NCBI RefSeq assembly: GCF_014268275.3
Contig: NZ_CP077084.1
Location: 5,146,001-5,210,000, forward strand
Reading direction: 5' to 3'
DNA from: Pseudomonas tritici
GTDB lineage: Bacteria > Pseudomonadota > Gammaproteobacteria > Pseudomonadales > Pseudomonadaceae
DNA: 64,000 bases
The notes under the pieces are model-generated. The model was not told where the DNA came from. It searched no databases and was given only the letters and a program-made list of their open reading frames with translations. The position numbers and the translations under genes are program-made. Below are positions 55,132 to 63,113 of this stretch, one piece after another (position 1 is the stretch's first letter; every line of letters starts with the position of its first letter).

Positions 55132-55740
55132 ATGACCGCTTCTCCTACCGCAGAACGTCCAAGCCTGCGCTCCCAGCGCCTGAACCAGATCACGAACGAG
55201 CCGCACACCAAGCTCGACGCATTGGTCAAAGCCCACGCGCCGTTCGAGACACAGGCCAACTTCGCGCGTTTCGTGGTGGCGCAGTATCTGTTCCAGTCGG
55301 AACTGGTGGCCCTCTACAACGATGCCGAACTGATCAAGATCGTGCCGGACCTGGCGGAGCGCTGCCGTGCGGACGCCGCCAAGCTGGACCTGGCCGACCT
55401 GGACACCGAAGTGCCTGCGCCGGTGGCGGGCGCCGTGAAGAACCCGAGCAAGGCCGAAGCCCTCGGCTGGCTGTTCGTTTCCGAGGGCTCAAAGCTCGGC
55501 GCTGCGTTCCTGATCAAGCGCGCCGTGGGCCTGGGCCTGAGCGAAACCTTCGGTGCCCGTCACCTAAGTGAACCGGCCGGCGGTCGTGCCGAAGGCTGGA
55601 AGCGCTTCACCCGCACCCTCGACGCCTTGGCGTTCAGCGCCGAAGAGGAAGCCGCAGTGGAAAAAGGCGCGGTCGACGCGTTTGTACGCTTCACCGTCTT
55701 GTTGGAACAGGCGTACGCTAGCGCCCCTGAACTGGCGTAA
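55132..55740 (+). CDS. hemO: biliverdin-producing heme oxygenase
   Basis: 202-residue HemO/PigA-type heme oxygenase, which opens heme to biliverdin, CO and iron after uptake. The proximal histidine is in NEPHTKLDALVKAHAPF (near residue 24-26). The distal helix LGWLFVSEGSKLGAAFLIKRA (about 102-122) carries the glycines over the heme. Length fits HemO (about 198). AAGGAC precedes the ATG. It follows the heme receptor on the same strand, though a likely terminator lies between, so it may have its own promoter. Confidence 0.92.
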   Translation: MTASPTAERPSLRSQRLNQITNEPHTKLDALVKAHAPFETQANFARFVVAQYLFQSELVALYNDAELIKIVPDLAERCRADAAKLDLADLDTEVPAPVAGAVKNPSKAEALGWLFVSEGSKLGAAFLIKRAVGLGLSETFGARHLSEPAGGRAEGWKRFTRTLDALAFSAEEEAAVEKGAVDAFVRFTVLLEQAYASAPELA

Positions 55741-55763
55741 TGCTCCGGTAGAAACCGGATCAA

Positions 55764-55795
55764 TGTGGGAGCTGGCTTGCCTAGCCAGCTCCCAC
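55764..55795. repeat. collapsed REP hairpin
   Basis: TGTGGGAGCTGGCTTGCC-TA-GCCAGCTCCCAC, a compact hairpin made of two REP halves with almost no loop. It lies between hemO and the YbaN gene. Confidence 0.78.
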
Positions 55796-55853
55796 CCTTG
55801 ATTGCATTTCAACTCAAGCAATCTGTCTCTCTTTCCACCAGATAAGCTTCACC

Positions 55854-56267
55854 ATGACCCGCAAACCCCAATCCACCTCGAAAATCGCGCAGATCCTCTT
55901 CGGCCTGCTGGCCTACGTCAGCCTGGGCATCGGATTAGTGGCGATTGTCATCCCGGGTTTGCCCACCACCGAATTCATCCTCTTAGCCGCCTGGGCCGCC
56001 ACCAAAAGTTCGCCGCGCCTCAGCGCCTGGCTGGAAAACCACCGGCTGTTCGGGCCGATCCTGTCCAACTGGCGCAACGGCAAGATCATCGCGCGGCGGG
56101 CCAAGGTGAGCGCCACCGTGAGCATGCTGCTCTGCGCGATCCTGATGCTGGTGATGCTCGACCACGGCTGGCCGATCTACCTGGCGATTGCCGGCATGAG
56201 CCTGGGCAACCTGTGGATCTGGTCACGCCCGGAACGGCTTGCACACCCCACAGAACGCTGCCTGTAG
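55854..56267 (+). CDS. YbaN / DUF454 inner membrane protein
   Basis: 137-residue protein of the YbaN/DUF454 family. Membrane segments lie near 10-38 (IGLVAIVIPGLPTTEFILLAAWAATKSSP is the family signature), 83-100 and 103-120. The conserved PGLPTTEF and the FGP.L..WR pattern (FGPILSNWRNGKII) are present. Family function is unknown; members often sit near heme or iron genes, as here. Confidence 0.9.
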   Translation: MTRKPQSTSKIAQILFGLLAYVSLGIGLVAIVIPGLPTTEFILLAAWAATKSSPRLSAWLENHRLFGPILSNWRNGKIIARRAKVSATVSMLLCAILMLVMLDHGWPIYLAIAGMSLGNLWIWSRPERLAHPTERCL

Positions 56268-56296
56268 GCATTCTCCTACCGCTCATCGCTTGCTTC

Positions 56297-56323
56297 TCAT
56301 GAATTGATTTATGACGCCGATGT
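56297..56323 (+). promoter_or_regulatory. possible FliA-type (sigma-28) promoter
   Basis: TCATGAAT, 11 bases, then GCCGATGT, against the FliA consensus TAAAGTTT-N11-GCCGATAA. The -10 matches in 6 of 8 positions and the -35 in about half. It is about 70 bases upstream of the chemoreceptor gene, where a motility sigma promoter would be expected. Confidence 0.38.
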
Positions 56324-56393
56324 TTCAGACATAGCGCCGAATGGACTTGGCTCTGCTGCTTGCATACCAATACGTCCATTCGCGAGTGAACCT

Positions 56394-58532
56394 ATGTTCG
56401 ACACCCTCTCCATCCGCTTGAAAATCGTGCTGTTGTCAGGCCTTTGCCTGTTGGGGGTGATAGCGCTGATCATCAGTATCAACCTGTACGAGACTGATCA
56501 GAACGATCACCTGATCAGCGATTCAAGCTCGCGAATGCTCACCAGCAGTGTGCAGAACCTGCTGCAAGCCAAGGCTGCCGAACAGGCGGTGCAACTGCAG
56601 AAAACCTTTGGCGAGAACCTGTTGGTGGTGACTGCCCTCGCCGACCAAGTCAAGGACTTGCGCAACCTCGCCGCCAAGCGCTCACTGGACCCCGGCGCGC
56701 TGCGAGAGGAACTCAACCAGAGTCTTAAAACCACCTTCGAACGCAACAGCAAGGTGCTCGGTATCTGGTTGTCGTTCGAGCCCAATGGGCTGGATGGCAA
56801 GGACAGCGAATTCATCGGCGACAAGGCTCGCGTGTCCAACGAAAAAGGCCGCTTCTCCAGCTACTGGAGCCGTGCCGGTGGCGAAGGCCTGAACACCATA
56901 ATGGTCGAGGATGACCTGACCAAGACCGCCCTCAACCTCAGCGGCACGCCCTACAACATTTGGTACACCTGCCCACGAGACACCCGCAGCACATGCCTGC
57001 TGGACCCGTACGAAGACACCGTGGGCGGCAAGCCGGTGCTGATGACCACCATCTCCCTGCCGCTGATCGTGGACGGTAAAGTGATCGGCGTAGTCGGTGT
57101 CGATATCGCCCTCAACAGCCTGCAAACCCTCGCCGATGCTGCACAAAAGGAATTGTTCGAAGGCGCCGCGCAGTTGGAAGTCATTTCCAGCACCGGCCTG
57201 ATTGCCGCCCACAGCGGCGAGCCGGCCAGGGTCGGCAAAAACCTGGTCGACACGCTCGGCGCCGAAGGCAAGGAAATCGTGCAACTGCTGGCCAGTAACA
57301 GCCACGTCAACCGCGAACAGGGCGACACGATCCGTGCGGTCTACGCGGTCAAACCTATCGCCGATGCAAAAGCCTGGGGCGTGGTGGTCAAGCTGCCCAA
57401 ACACGTCATGCTTGCCGACGCCACGAAACTCCAAGGTGTGCTCGACAAAGCCCAGGCCAGCGGCACCCTCAAAGCCTTGCTGGTGGGCGCCGCCGCCGGC
57501 TTGCTCGGCTTGCTGCTGATCTGGCTGACCGCCACCGGCGTGACCCGTCCGATCAACAGCGTGGCCGCCATGCTCAAGGACATCGCCAGCGGTGACGGCG
57601 ACCTCACCCAGCGCCTGGCCTATGCCAAGAAAGACGAGCTGGGCGAACTGGTGAACTGGTTCAACCGCTTCCTCGACAAGCTGCAGCCGACTATCGCGCA
57701 GATCAAGCAAAGCATCACCGAAGCGCGGGGCACTGCCGATCAGTCCTCGGCCATCGCGCGCCAGACCAGCGAAGGCATGCAGGTGCAGTTCCGCGAAATC
57801 GACCAGGTGGCCACGGCGTCCAATGAAATGAGCGCCACCGCCCATGACGTCGCTAACAGCGCGTCCAATGCCGCCAGCGCGGCACGCGGCGCCGACCAGT
57901 CGGCACGTGAAGGCATGCAGATCATTGAAAAGAGCACACGGGACATCACCACCCTGGCCGAGGAAGTCAGCAAGGCGGTGACGGAAGTCGAAGCCCTGGC
58001 GGTCAATAGCGAGCAGATCGGCTCGGTACTCGAAGTGATCCGCAGCATCGCCGAGCAGACCAACCTGCTGGCACTCAACGCTGCCATCGAAGCCGCGCGC
58101 GCCGGGGAAAGCGGTCGTGGGTTTGCGGTGGTGGCCGACGAAGTACGCAACCTGGCCAAGCGCACCCAGGATTCCGTGGAGGAAATCCGCCTGGTGATCG
58201 AACGCATCCAGAGCGGCACCCGTGGCGTAGTGGCGACCATGCATTCGAGCCAAAGCCAGGCCCAGAGCAATGCCGGGCAGATCCATCAAGCGGTGCAGGC
58301 CCTGGGCAAGATCAGCGATGCCGTCACGGTGATCAGCGACATGAACCTGCAGATCGCCAGCGCCGCCGAGCAACAAAGCGCCGTGGCCGAAGAGGTCAAC
58401 CGCAACGTCTCGGCAATTCGTACCGTGACCGAAACCCTCACCGGGCAAGCCACCGAGTCGGCGGCGATCAGCAGCCAACTGAATGCATTGGCCAGCCAGC
58501 AGATGAAGTTGATGGATCAGTTCCGGGTGTAA
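56394..58532 (+). CDS. methyl-accepting chemotaxis protein with a large Cache sensor
   Basis: 712-residue chemoreceptor. TM1 is residues 9-30. The periplasmic double-Cache domain spans about 31-355, with [19 protein letters not shown] and the segment [20 protein letters not shown], where two cysteines may form a disulfide. TM2 is near 358-382, then HAMP. The signalling tip [40 protein letters not shown] is canonical. It ends MDQFRV without a CheR-binding pentapeptide. The ATG at 56394 follows GAGTGA. The ligand is unknown; the R-x-WY amino-acid motif of the first receptor is not seen. Confidence 0.92.
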   Translation: MFDTLSIRLKIVLLSGLCLLGVIALIISINLYETDQNDHLISDSSSRMLTSSVQNLLQAKAAEQAVQLQKTFGENLLVVTALADQVKDLRNLAAKRSLDPGALREELNQSLKTTFERNSKVLGIWLSFEPNGLDGKDSEFIGDKARVSNEKGRFSSYWSRAGGEGLNTIMVEDDLTKTALNLSGTPYNIWYTCPRDTRSTCLLDPYEDTVGGKPVLMTTISLPLIVDGKVIGVVGVDIALNSLQTLADAAQKELFEGAAQLEVISSTGLIAAHSGEPARVGKNLVDTLGAEGKEIVQLLASNSHVNREQGDTIRAVYAVKPIADAKAWGVVVKLPKHVMLADATKLQGVLDKAQASGTLKALLVGAAAGLLGLLLIWLTATGVTRPINSVAAMLKDIASGDGDLTQRLAYAKKDELGELVNWFNRFLDKLQPTIAQIKQSITEARGTADQSSAIARQTSEGMQVQFREIDQVATASNEMSATAHDVANSASNAASAARGADQSAREGMQIIEKSTRDITTLAEEVSKAVTEVEALAVNSEQIGSVLEVIRSIAEQTNLLALNAAIEAARAGESGRGFAVVADEVRNLAKRTQDSVEEIRLVIERIQSGTRGVVATMHSSQSQAQSNAGQIHQAVQALGKISDAVTVISDMNLQIASAAEQQSAVAEEVNRNVSAIRTVTETLTGQATESAAISSQLNALASQQMKLMDQFRV

Positions 58533-58560
58533 CCCGATCTTCAAAACAATGAAGATCAAA

Positions 58561-58653
58561 AATGTGGGAGCGGGCTTGCTCGCGAAAGCGGAGTGTCAGT
58601 CGGCACATGCATGACTGACACACAGCTTTCGCGAGCAAGCCCGCTCCCACATT
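58561..58653. repeat. REP pair (REPIN), near-perfect long palindrome
   Basis: 29-base arms AATGTGGGAGCGGGCTTGCT...GC at 58561-58589 and their perfect inverse at 58625-58653. The spacer also contains GTGTCAGT/ACTGACAC inverted, so the whole 93-base element can fold into one long stem. It lies between the convergent chemoreceptor and nitroreductase genes. Confidence 0.93.
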
Positions 58654-58668
58654 TAGATCGCTTGTGGC

Positions 58669-59232
58669 TTAACGACCCGGCCAGGCCTGAACAAACGCCG
58701 CCACATCTTCCTTCGGCGCCGTACGCGGCGGGTTCTGCGGCGTGCCTAGGTAGAGGAAACCAATCACTTCCTCACCCGCCGCCAGCCCCAAGCCTTGAGC
58801 AACGTGCGCCGAGTAAGACAATTCGCCAGTGCGCCACACCGCACCAATGCCCTGGGCGTAGGCCGCCAACAGGATCCCATGGGCAGCGCAGGCTGCAGCC
58901 AGCAGTTGCTCGGACTTCGGCACCTTGGAATGTTCCTGCAAGCGGGCAATCACCACCAACACCAACGGCGCACGCAGCGGGCCATTCTGGGCTTTGTCGA
59001 TGGCGGCTTGCGGCGCTTCAGCGTCTTGCAGGCGCGCCGCCTCAGCCAGCAACGTGCCCATTTGCTCGCGGGCGGCGCCTTCCACCGTCAGGAAACGCCA
59101 AGGGCGCAACTGCCCGTGGTCGGGCGCCCGCATGGCCGCGGCGAACAGCACGTCGCGCTGCTCCTGGGTCGGTGCCGGTTCCAGCAAACGCGGCACGGAA
59201 ACACGGTTGAGCAAAGCGTCGAGAGCCTGCAT
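58669..59232 (-). CDS. NAD(P)H nitroreductase, YdjA-like
   Basis: 187-residue nitroreductase-fold flavoprotein, a compact YdjA-type. PAPTQEQRDVLFAAAMRAPDHGQLRPWRF (residues about 19-47) gives the FMN-binding start, and AAACAAHGILLAAYAQGIGAVWRTG and EEVIGFLYLGTP follow. It probably acts as an FMN homodimer that reduces nitro or quinone compounds; the physiological substrate is unknown. GGAGG precedes the ATG. It is divergent from the di-heme gene. Confidence 0.92.
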   Translation of the reverse strand: MQALDALLNRVSVPRLLEPAPTQEQRDVLFAAAMRAPDHGQLRPWRFLTVEGAAREQMGTLLAEAARLQDAEAPQAAIDKAQNGPLRAPLVLVVIARLQEHSKVPKSEQLLAAACAAHGILLAAYAQGIGAVWRTGELSYSAHVAQGLGLAAGEEVIGFLYLGTPQNPPRTAPKEDVAAFVQAWPGR

Positions 59233-59372
59233 TGGCCACCTCCAGAGAAAAATGTGCGGTCATTCTAGCGGGAATGAATCGGGATGCCACCAAACGATAA
59301 TTGCTCTTATTCATTGCGCCCTGCCCTGTTAGACTTTGCGCCCATAATTTGCGCATTCGCTTAGGGATTTCG

Positions 59373-60800
59373 ATGTTCCGTCCGTTTTTTCGCCTGTCCG
59401 CAGCACTGCTGGCCTTGAGCCTGACGGCCTGCGATGACGCGCCCAGGTTCACCAAGGCCGAGCCCGGTGAATCACGGGCGGGCGGCGCAGCGACGGTGAA
59501 CAAGCGCGACCAGAACGCGTTTTCCCTGCCTTCGGCCAACTTGTCGGCCACGCGGCGCCTGGATTTCAGTGTGGGCAACAGCTTCTTTCGCAGCCCTTGG
59601 GTGATCGCGCCGTCCACCACCACGGCGCGTGATGGCCTGGGCCCGTTGTTCAATACGAATGCCTGCCAGAACTGCCATATAAAAGACGGCCGTGGGCATC
59701 CACCGTTGCCCGACGCACCGAATGCGGTGTCGATGCTGGTGCGCCTGTCCATTGAGAATAGCCCTGCGTATGCCAAGCTGATCGAACAGATCGGCGTAGT
59801 CCCTGAACCGGTCTACGGCGGGCAACTGCAAGACATGGCCGTGCCCGGCGTTGTGCCCGAAGGCAAGGTGCGGGTCGACTACACGCCGGTCAACGTTACC
59901 TTCAAGGACGGCACGGTAGTTGAACTACGCAAGCCGGACCTGCAAATCACCCAGCTTGGCTACGGCCCGATGCATCCGGATACACGCTTCTCCGCGCGCA
60001 TCGCCCCGCCGATGATCGGCCTGGGCCTGCTGGAAGCCATCAGCGACGCCGATATCCTGCGCAACACCGACCCGAAGACCGCCGACAAAGAAGCCATCGT
60101 CGGCCGCGCCAATTGGGTCTGGGACGACGCCCAGCAAAAAACCGTGCTTGGGCGTTTCGGCTGGAAAGCCGGGCAACCCAACCTCAATCAACAAAATGTT
60201 CACGCGTTTTCTGGTGATATGGGCCTCACCACGTCCCTGAGACCGTTCGATGACTGCACCGATGCTCAAGTCGCCTGCAAGCAGGCGCCCAATGGCAATG
60301 GCCCCGACGGCGAGCCTGAAGTCAGCGACAACATTCTGCGCCTGGTGCTGTTCTACACGCGCAACCTGGCGGTGCCAGTGCGCCGCGACGTCAACTCGCC
60401 GCAAGTGCTGGCCGGTAAAAACCTGTTCTATCAAGCGGGCTGCCAGGGTTGCCACACACCCGCGTTCACCACGGCCGCCTCTGCCTCCGAACCTGAACTG
60501 GCCAGCCAAGTGATTCGCCCCTACAGCGACCTGCTGTTGCACGATATGGGCGACGGATTGGCCGACAACCGTAGCGAATTCAAGGCCGGTGGCCGCGACT
60601 GGCGCACGCCGCCGTTGTGGGGCATTGGCCTGACGCAAACCGTGAGTGATCACACCCAGTTCTTACATGACGGCCGCGCGCGCAACCTGCTCGAAGCCGT
60701 GCTGTGGCACGGCGGCGAAGCACAAGCGGCGCAGCAGCATGTGTTGTCTTTCAATGCCGAGCAGCGCGCTGCGTTGCTGGCGTTCCTGAATTCTTTATAA
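59373..60800 (+). CDS. di-heme oxidoreductase lipoprotein (DUF1111)
   Basis: 475-residue exported protein of the DUF1111/di-heme 'thiol oxidoreductase' family. The signal ends at a lipobox LSLTAC with Cys near residue 20. Two heme-c motifs are NACQNCHIKDG (about 90-100) and GCQGCHTP (about 364-371). DGLGPLFN precedes the first, and PPLWGIGL and FLHDGRARNLLEAVLWHGGEA near the C-terminus are family landmarks. First gene of a three-gene unit with the imelysin and DUF1513 genes. AGGGA precedes the ATG at 59373. In PAO1 (PA4370-PA4373 as I recall) an additional imelysin gene lies upstream; it is not adjacent here. Confidence 0.9.
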   Translation: MFRPFFRLSAALLALSLTACDDAPRFTKAEPGESRAGGAATVNKRDQNAFSLPSANLSATRRLDFSVGNSFFRSPWVIAPSTTTARDGLGPLFNTNACQNCHIKDGRGHPPLPDAPNAVSMLVRLSIENSPAYAKLIEQIGVVPEPVYGGQLQDMAVPGVVPEGKVRVDYTPVNVTFKDGTVVELRKPDLQITQLGYGPMHPDTRFSARIAPPMIGLGLLEAISDADILRNTDPKTADKEAIVGRANWVWDDAQQKTVLGRFGWKAGQPNLNQQNVHAFSGDMGLTTSLRPFDDCTDAQVACKQAPNGNGPDGEPEVSDNILRLVLFYTRNLAVPVRRDVNSPQVLAGKNLFYQAGCQGCHTPAFTTAASASEPELASQVIRPYSDLLLHDMGDGLADNRSEFKAGGRDWRTPPLWGIGLTQTVSDHTQFLHDGRARNLLEAVLWHGGEAQAAQQHVLSFNAEQRAALLAFLNSL

Positions 60801-60831
60801 GCTTTGTCCCAATTACAGAAGGGAGCTCGAC

Positions 60832-61896
60832 ATGTTCCGTCCCAAGTTGTTGTTCACCAGCCTGGCCGCTCTCGCCCTCGGCGCTTGCTCACCGCAAGAC
60901 CCGCAAGCAGTGACCTCGGCGGCTATCGCCAAGCAAGTGATTTTGCCGACCTACAGCCGTTGGGTTGAAGCCGACCGCCAACTGGCCGTCAGCGCCCTGG
61001 CTTACTGCCAAGGCAAGGAAAGCCTGGACACCGCGCGCGCCGACTTCCTGCATGCGCAAAAGGCCTGGGCCGAGTTGCAACCGCTGCTGATCGGCCCGCT
61101 GGCCGAGGGCAACCGTGCGTGGCAGGTGCAGTTCTGGCCGGACAAGAAGAACCTGGTCGGCCGCCAAGTCGAACAACTGGTCGCCAGCCAGCCACAGATC
61201 GACGGCGCGGCCCTGGCCAAGTCCAGCGTGGTCGTGCAAGGCCTGTCGGCCTACGAATACATCCTCTACGACGCCAAGACCGACATCGCCGACGACGCCC
61301 AAAAAGCCCGTTACTGCCCGCTGCTGGTGGCTATCGGCGACCGTCAGAAGGCCCTGGCCGAAGAAATCCTGGCCAGCTGGAACAGCACCGACGGCATGCT
61401 TGCGCAGATGACCAAGTTTCCTAACCAGCGCTACGCCGATTCCCACGAAGCCATCGCTGATCTGCTGCGCGTCCAGGTGACTGCGCTGGACACCCTGAAG
61501 AAAAAACTCGGTACGCCGATGGGCCGCCAGACCAAGGGTATCCCGCAGCCATTCCAGGCCGATGCGTGGCGCAGCCAGTCGTCCCTGCAAAGCCTCGAGA
61601 CCAGCCTCGCGGCGGCCCAGACTGTGTGGGTCGGCGTCGACAACAAAGGCCTGCGCGGCCTGTTGCCTGCCGAGCAGAAGCCGTTGGCCGACAAGATCGA
61701 TGCCGCCTATGCCGCCTCGCTGAAGCTGTTCGACAGCAACCAGCGTACCCTCAACGAACTGCTGGCCGACGACGCCGGGCGCCAGCAGCTCAACGACATT
61801 TATGACAGCCTCAACGTTGTCCACCGCCTGCACGAAGGCGAACTGGCCAAGGCGCTGGGCATCCAACTGGGCTTCAATGCCAACGACGGTGACTGA
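60832..61896 (+). CDS. imelysin-family lipoprotein
   Basis: 354-residue imelysin-like protein. The lipobox is LALGAC with Cys near residue 19. The helical bundle has the motif GLSAYEYILYD (about 137-147) in place of the GxHxxE of canonical imelysin; here there is no histidine. PNQRYADSHEAIADLLRVQV (about 197-216) is the second conserved helix. Family members are linked to iron uptake; the proteolytic role is disputed. GGGAGC precedes the ATG, 31 bases after the di-heme gene. The next gene starts 2 bases after the stop. Confidence 0.9.
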   Translation: MFRPKLLFTSLAALALGACSPQDPQAVTSAAIAKQVILPTYSRWVEADRQLAVSALAYCQGKESLDTARADFLHAQKAWAELQPLLIGPLAEGNRAWQVQFWPDKKNLVGRQVEQLVASQPQIDGAALAKSSVVVQGLSAYEYILYDAKTDIADDAQKARYCPLLVAIGDRQKALAEEILASWNSTDGMLAQMTKFPNQRYADSHEAIADLLRVQVTALDTLKKKLGTPMGRQTKGIPQPFQADAWRSQSSLQSLETSLAAAQTVWVGVDNKGLRGLLPAEQKPLADKIDAAYAASLKLFDSNQRTLNELLADDAGRQQLNDIYDSLNVVHRLHEGELAKALGIQLGFNANDGD

Positions 61897-61898
61897 TA

Positions 61899-62996
61899 AT
61901 GCTCAGGCGACAGGCTTTGGCGGTTGGCAGCATGCTGCTCAGCGCGCTCACCTTGGGTGGCTGGACGCTGTTCAAAAGCAAAGACAAAAGCCCGCTGCTG
62001 CTCTCGGCGCGCGATGATGCGGACGGCAAGCACTACGCTGTGGGCTATCGCCTGGACGGCAAGCAAGTGTTCGCCACCCAGGTCGGCCAGCGCTGTCACG
62101 ACATCATCAACCACCCGACGCTGCCCATTGCGCTGTTTGTTGCCCGTCGCCCGGGCACTGAGAGTTATCTGATCGACCTGCGCAGTGGTGCGCTGCTGCA
62201 AACCATCACCTCCCATGCCAATCGCCACTTCTATGGCCATGCGGTCATTCACAAGAGCGGCGACTGGCTGTACGCCACCGAAAACGACACGTCCGACCCC
62301 GGCCGTGGCCTGCTCGGCGTGTACAGGTTCGAAGGCGAGCGGCTGGTGCACAGTGGCGAGATTTCCACCCATGGGATCGGCCCGCATCAGGTGTCGTGGA
62401 TGCCCGACGGCGAAACCTTGGTGGTGGCCAACGGCGGCATTCGTACCGAAGCCGAAAGCCGCGTGGAGATGAACCTCAACGCCATGGAACCGAGCCTCGT
62501 GCTGATGCACCGCGACGGTACGCTGATCAGTAAGGAAACCCTCGGCCAGCAGATGAACAGCGTGCGCCATATGGGGATCGCCAGCGATGGCACCATCCTT
62601 ACCGGGCAGCAGTTCATGGGGCCGTCCCAGGAGCGTTCCGAGTTGTTGGCGATCAAGCGACCGGGCCAGCCTTTCGTCGCGTTCCCAGTGGCCGACGAGC
62701 AGTTGCAGGCGATGGGGCACTACACCGCCAGCGTCGCGGTGCACAGCGAATTGCGCCTGGTGGCGTTGACCGCCCCACGGGGCAACCGCTTCTTTATCTG
62801 GGACATGGACAGTGGCGAGCTGCGCCTGGATGGACCATTGCCCGACTGTGCCGGTGTCGGCGCCGTCGAGGATGGCTTTGTCGTGACCTCGGGCCAAGGC
62901 CGTTGCCGGTTCTACGATTGCCGTCAGAAACAGTTGGCAGCAAAACCGTTGGAATTGCCGGCAGGGCTCTGGGATAACCATCTGCATCTGATCTGA
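61899..62996 (+). CDS. DUF1513 beta-propeller-like exported protein
   Basis: 365-residue protein with an N-terminal Arg-containing signal (MLRRQALAVGSMLLSALTLGGW, residues 1-22). The rest is a beta-propeller-like repeat set with HDIINHPTLPIALFVARRPG, NRHFYGHAVIHKSGDWLYATENDTSD and GIGPHQVSWMPDGETLVVANGGI. DUF1513 proteins are predicted propellers with no known ligand; their constant link to imelysins suggests iron handling. It ends near a palindromic hairpin. Confidence 0.9.
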   Translation: MLRRQALAVGSMLLSALTLGGWTLFKSKDKSPLLLSARDDADGKHYAVGYRLDGKQVFATQVGQRCHDIINHPTLPIALFVARRPGTESYLIDLRSGALLQTITSHANRHFYGHAVIHKSGDWLYATENDTSDPGRGLLGVYRFEGERLVHSGEISTHGIGPHQVSWMPDGETLVVANGGIRTEAESRVEMNLNAMEPSLVLMHRDGTLISKETLGQQMNSVRHMGIASDGTILTGQQFMGPSQERSELLAIKRPGQPFVAFPVADEQLQAMGHYTASVAVHSELRLVALTAPRGNRFFIWDMDSGELRLDGPLPDCAGVGAVEDGFVVTSGQGRCRFYDCRQKQLAAKPLELPAGLWDNHLHLI

Positions 62997-63007
62997 CGCA
63001 CCCCTCT

Positions 63008-63033
63008 GAACAGGGCCAGTCCTGGCCCTGTTC
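63008..63033. terminator. perfect hairpin after the DUF1513 gene
   Basis: GAACAGGGCCAG and its exact inverse CTGGCCCTGTTC are separated by only two bases. There is no T-run, so it may be a weak terminator or an mRNA end stabiliser. Confidence 0.55.
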
Positions 63034-63113
63034 CCGGTGATAAACACCGTCTGGAATACCCACTACACTTCTACAAAAAAATCGTCTGCCAAAGTTTTCC
63101 AGGGAACCGGAAT

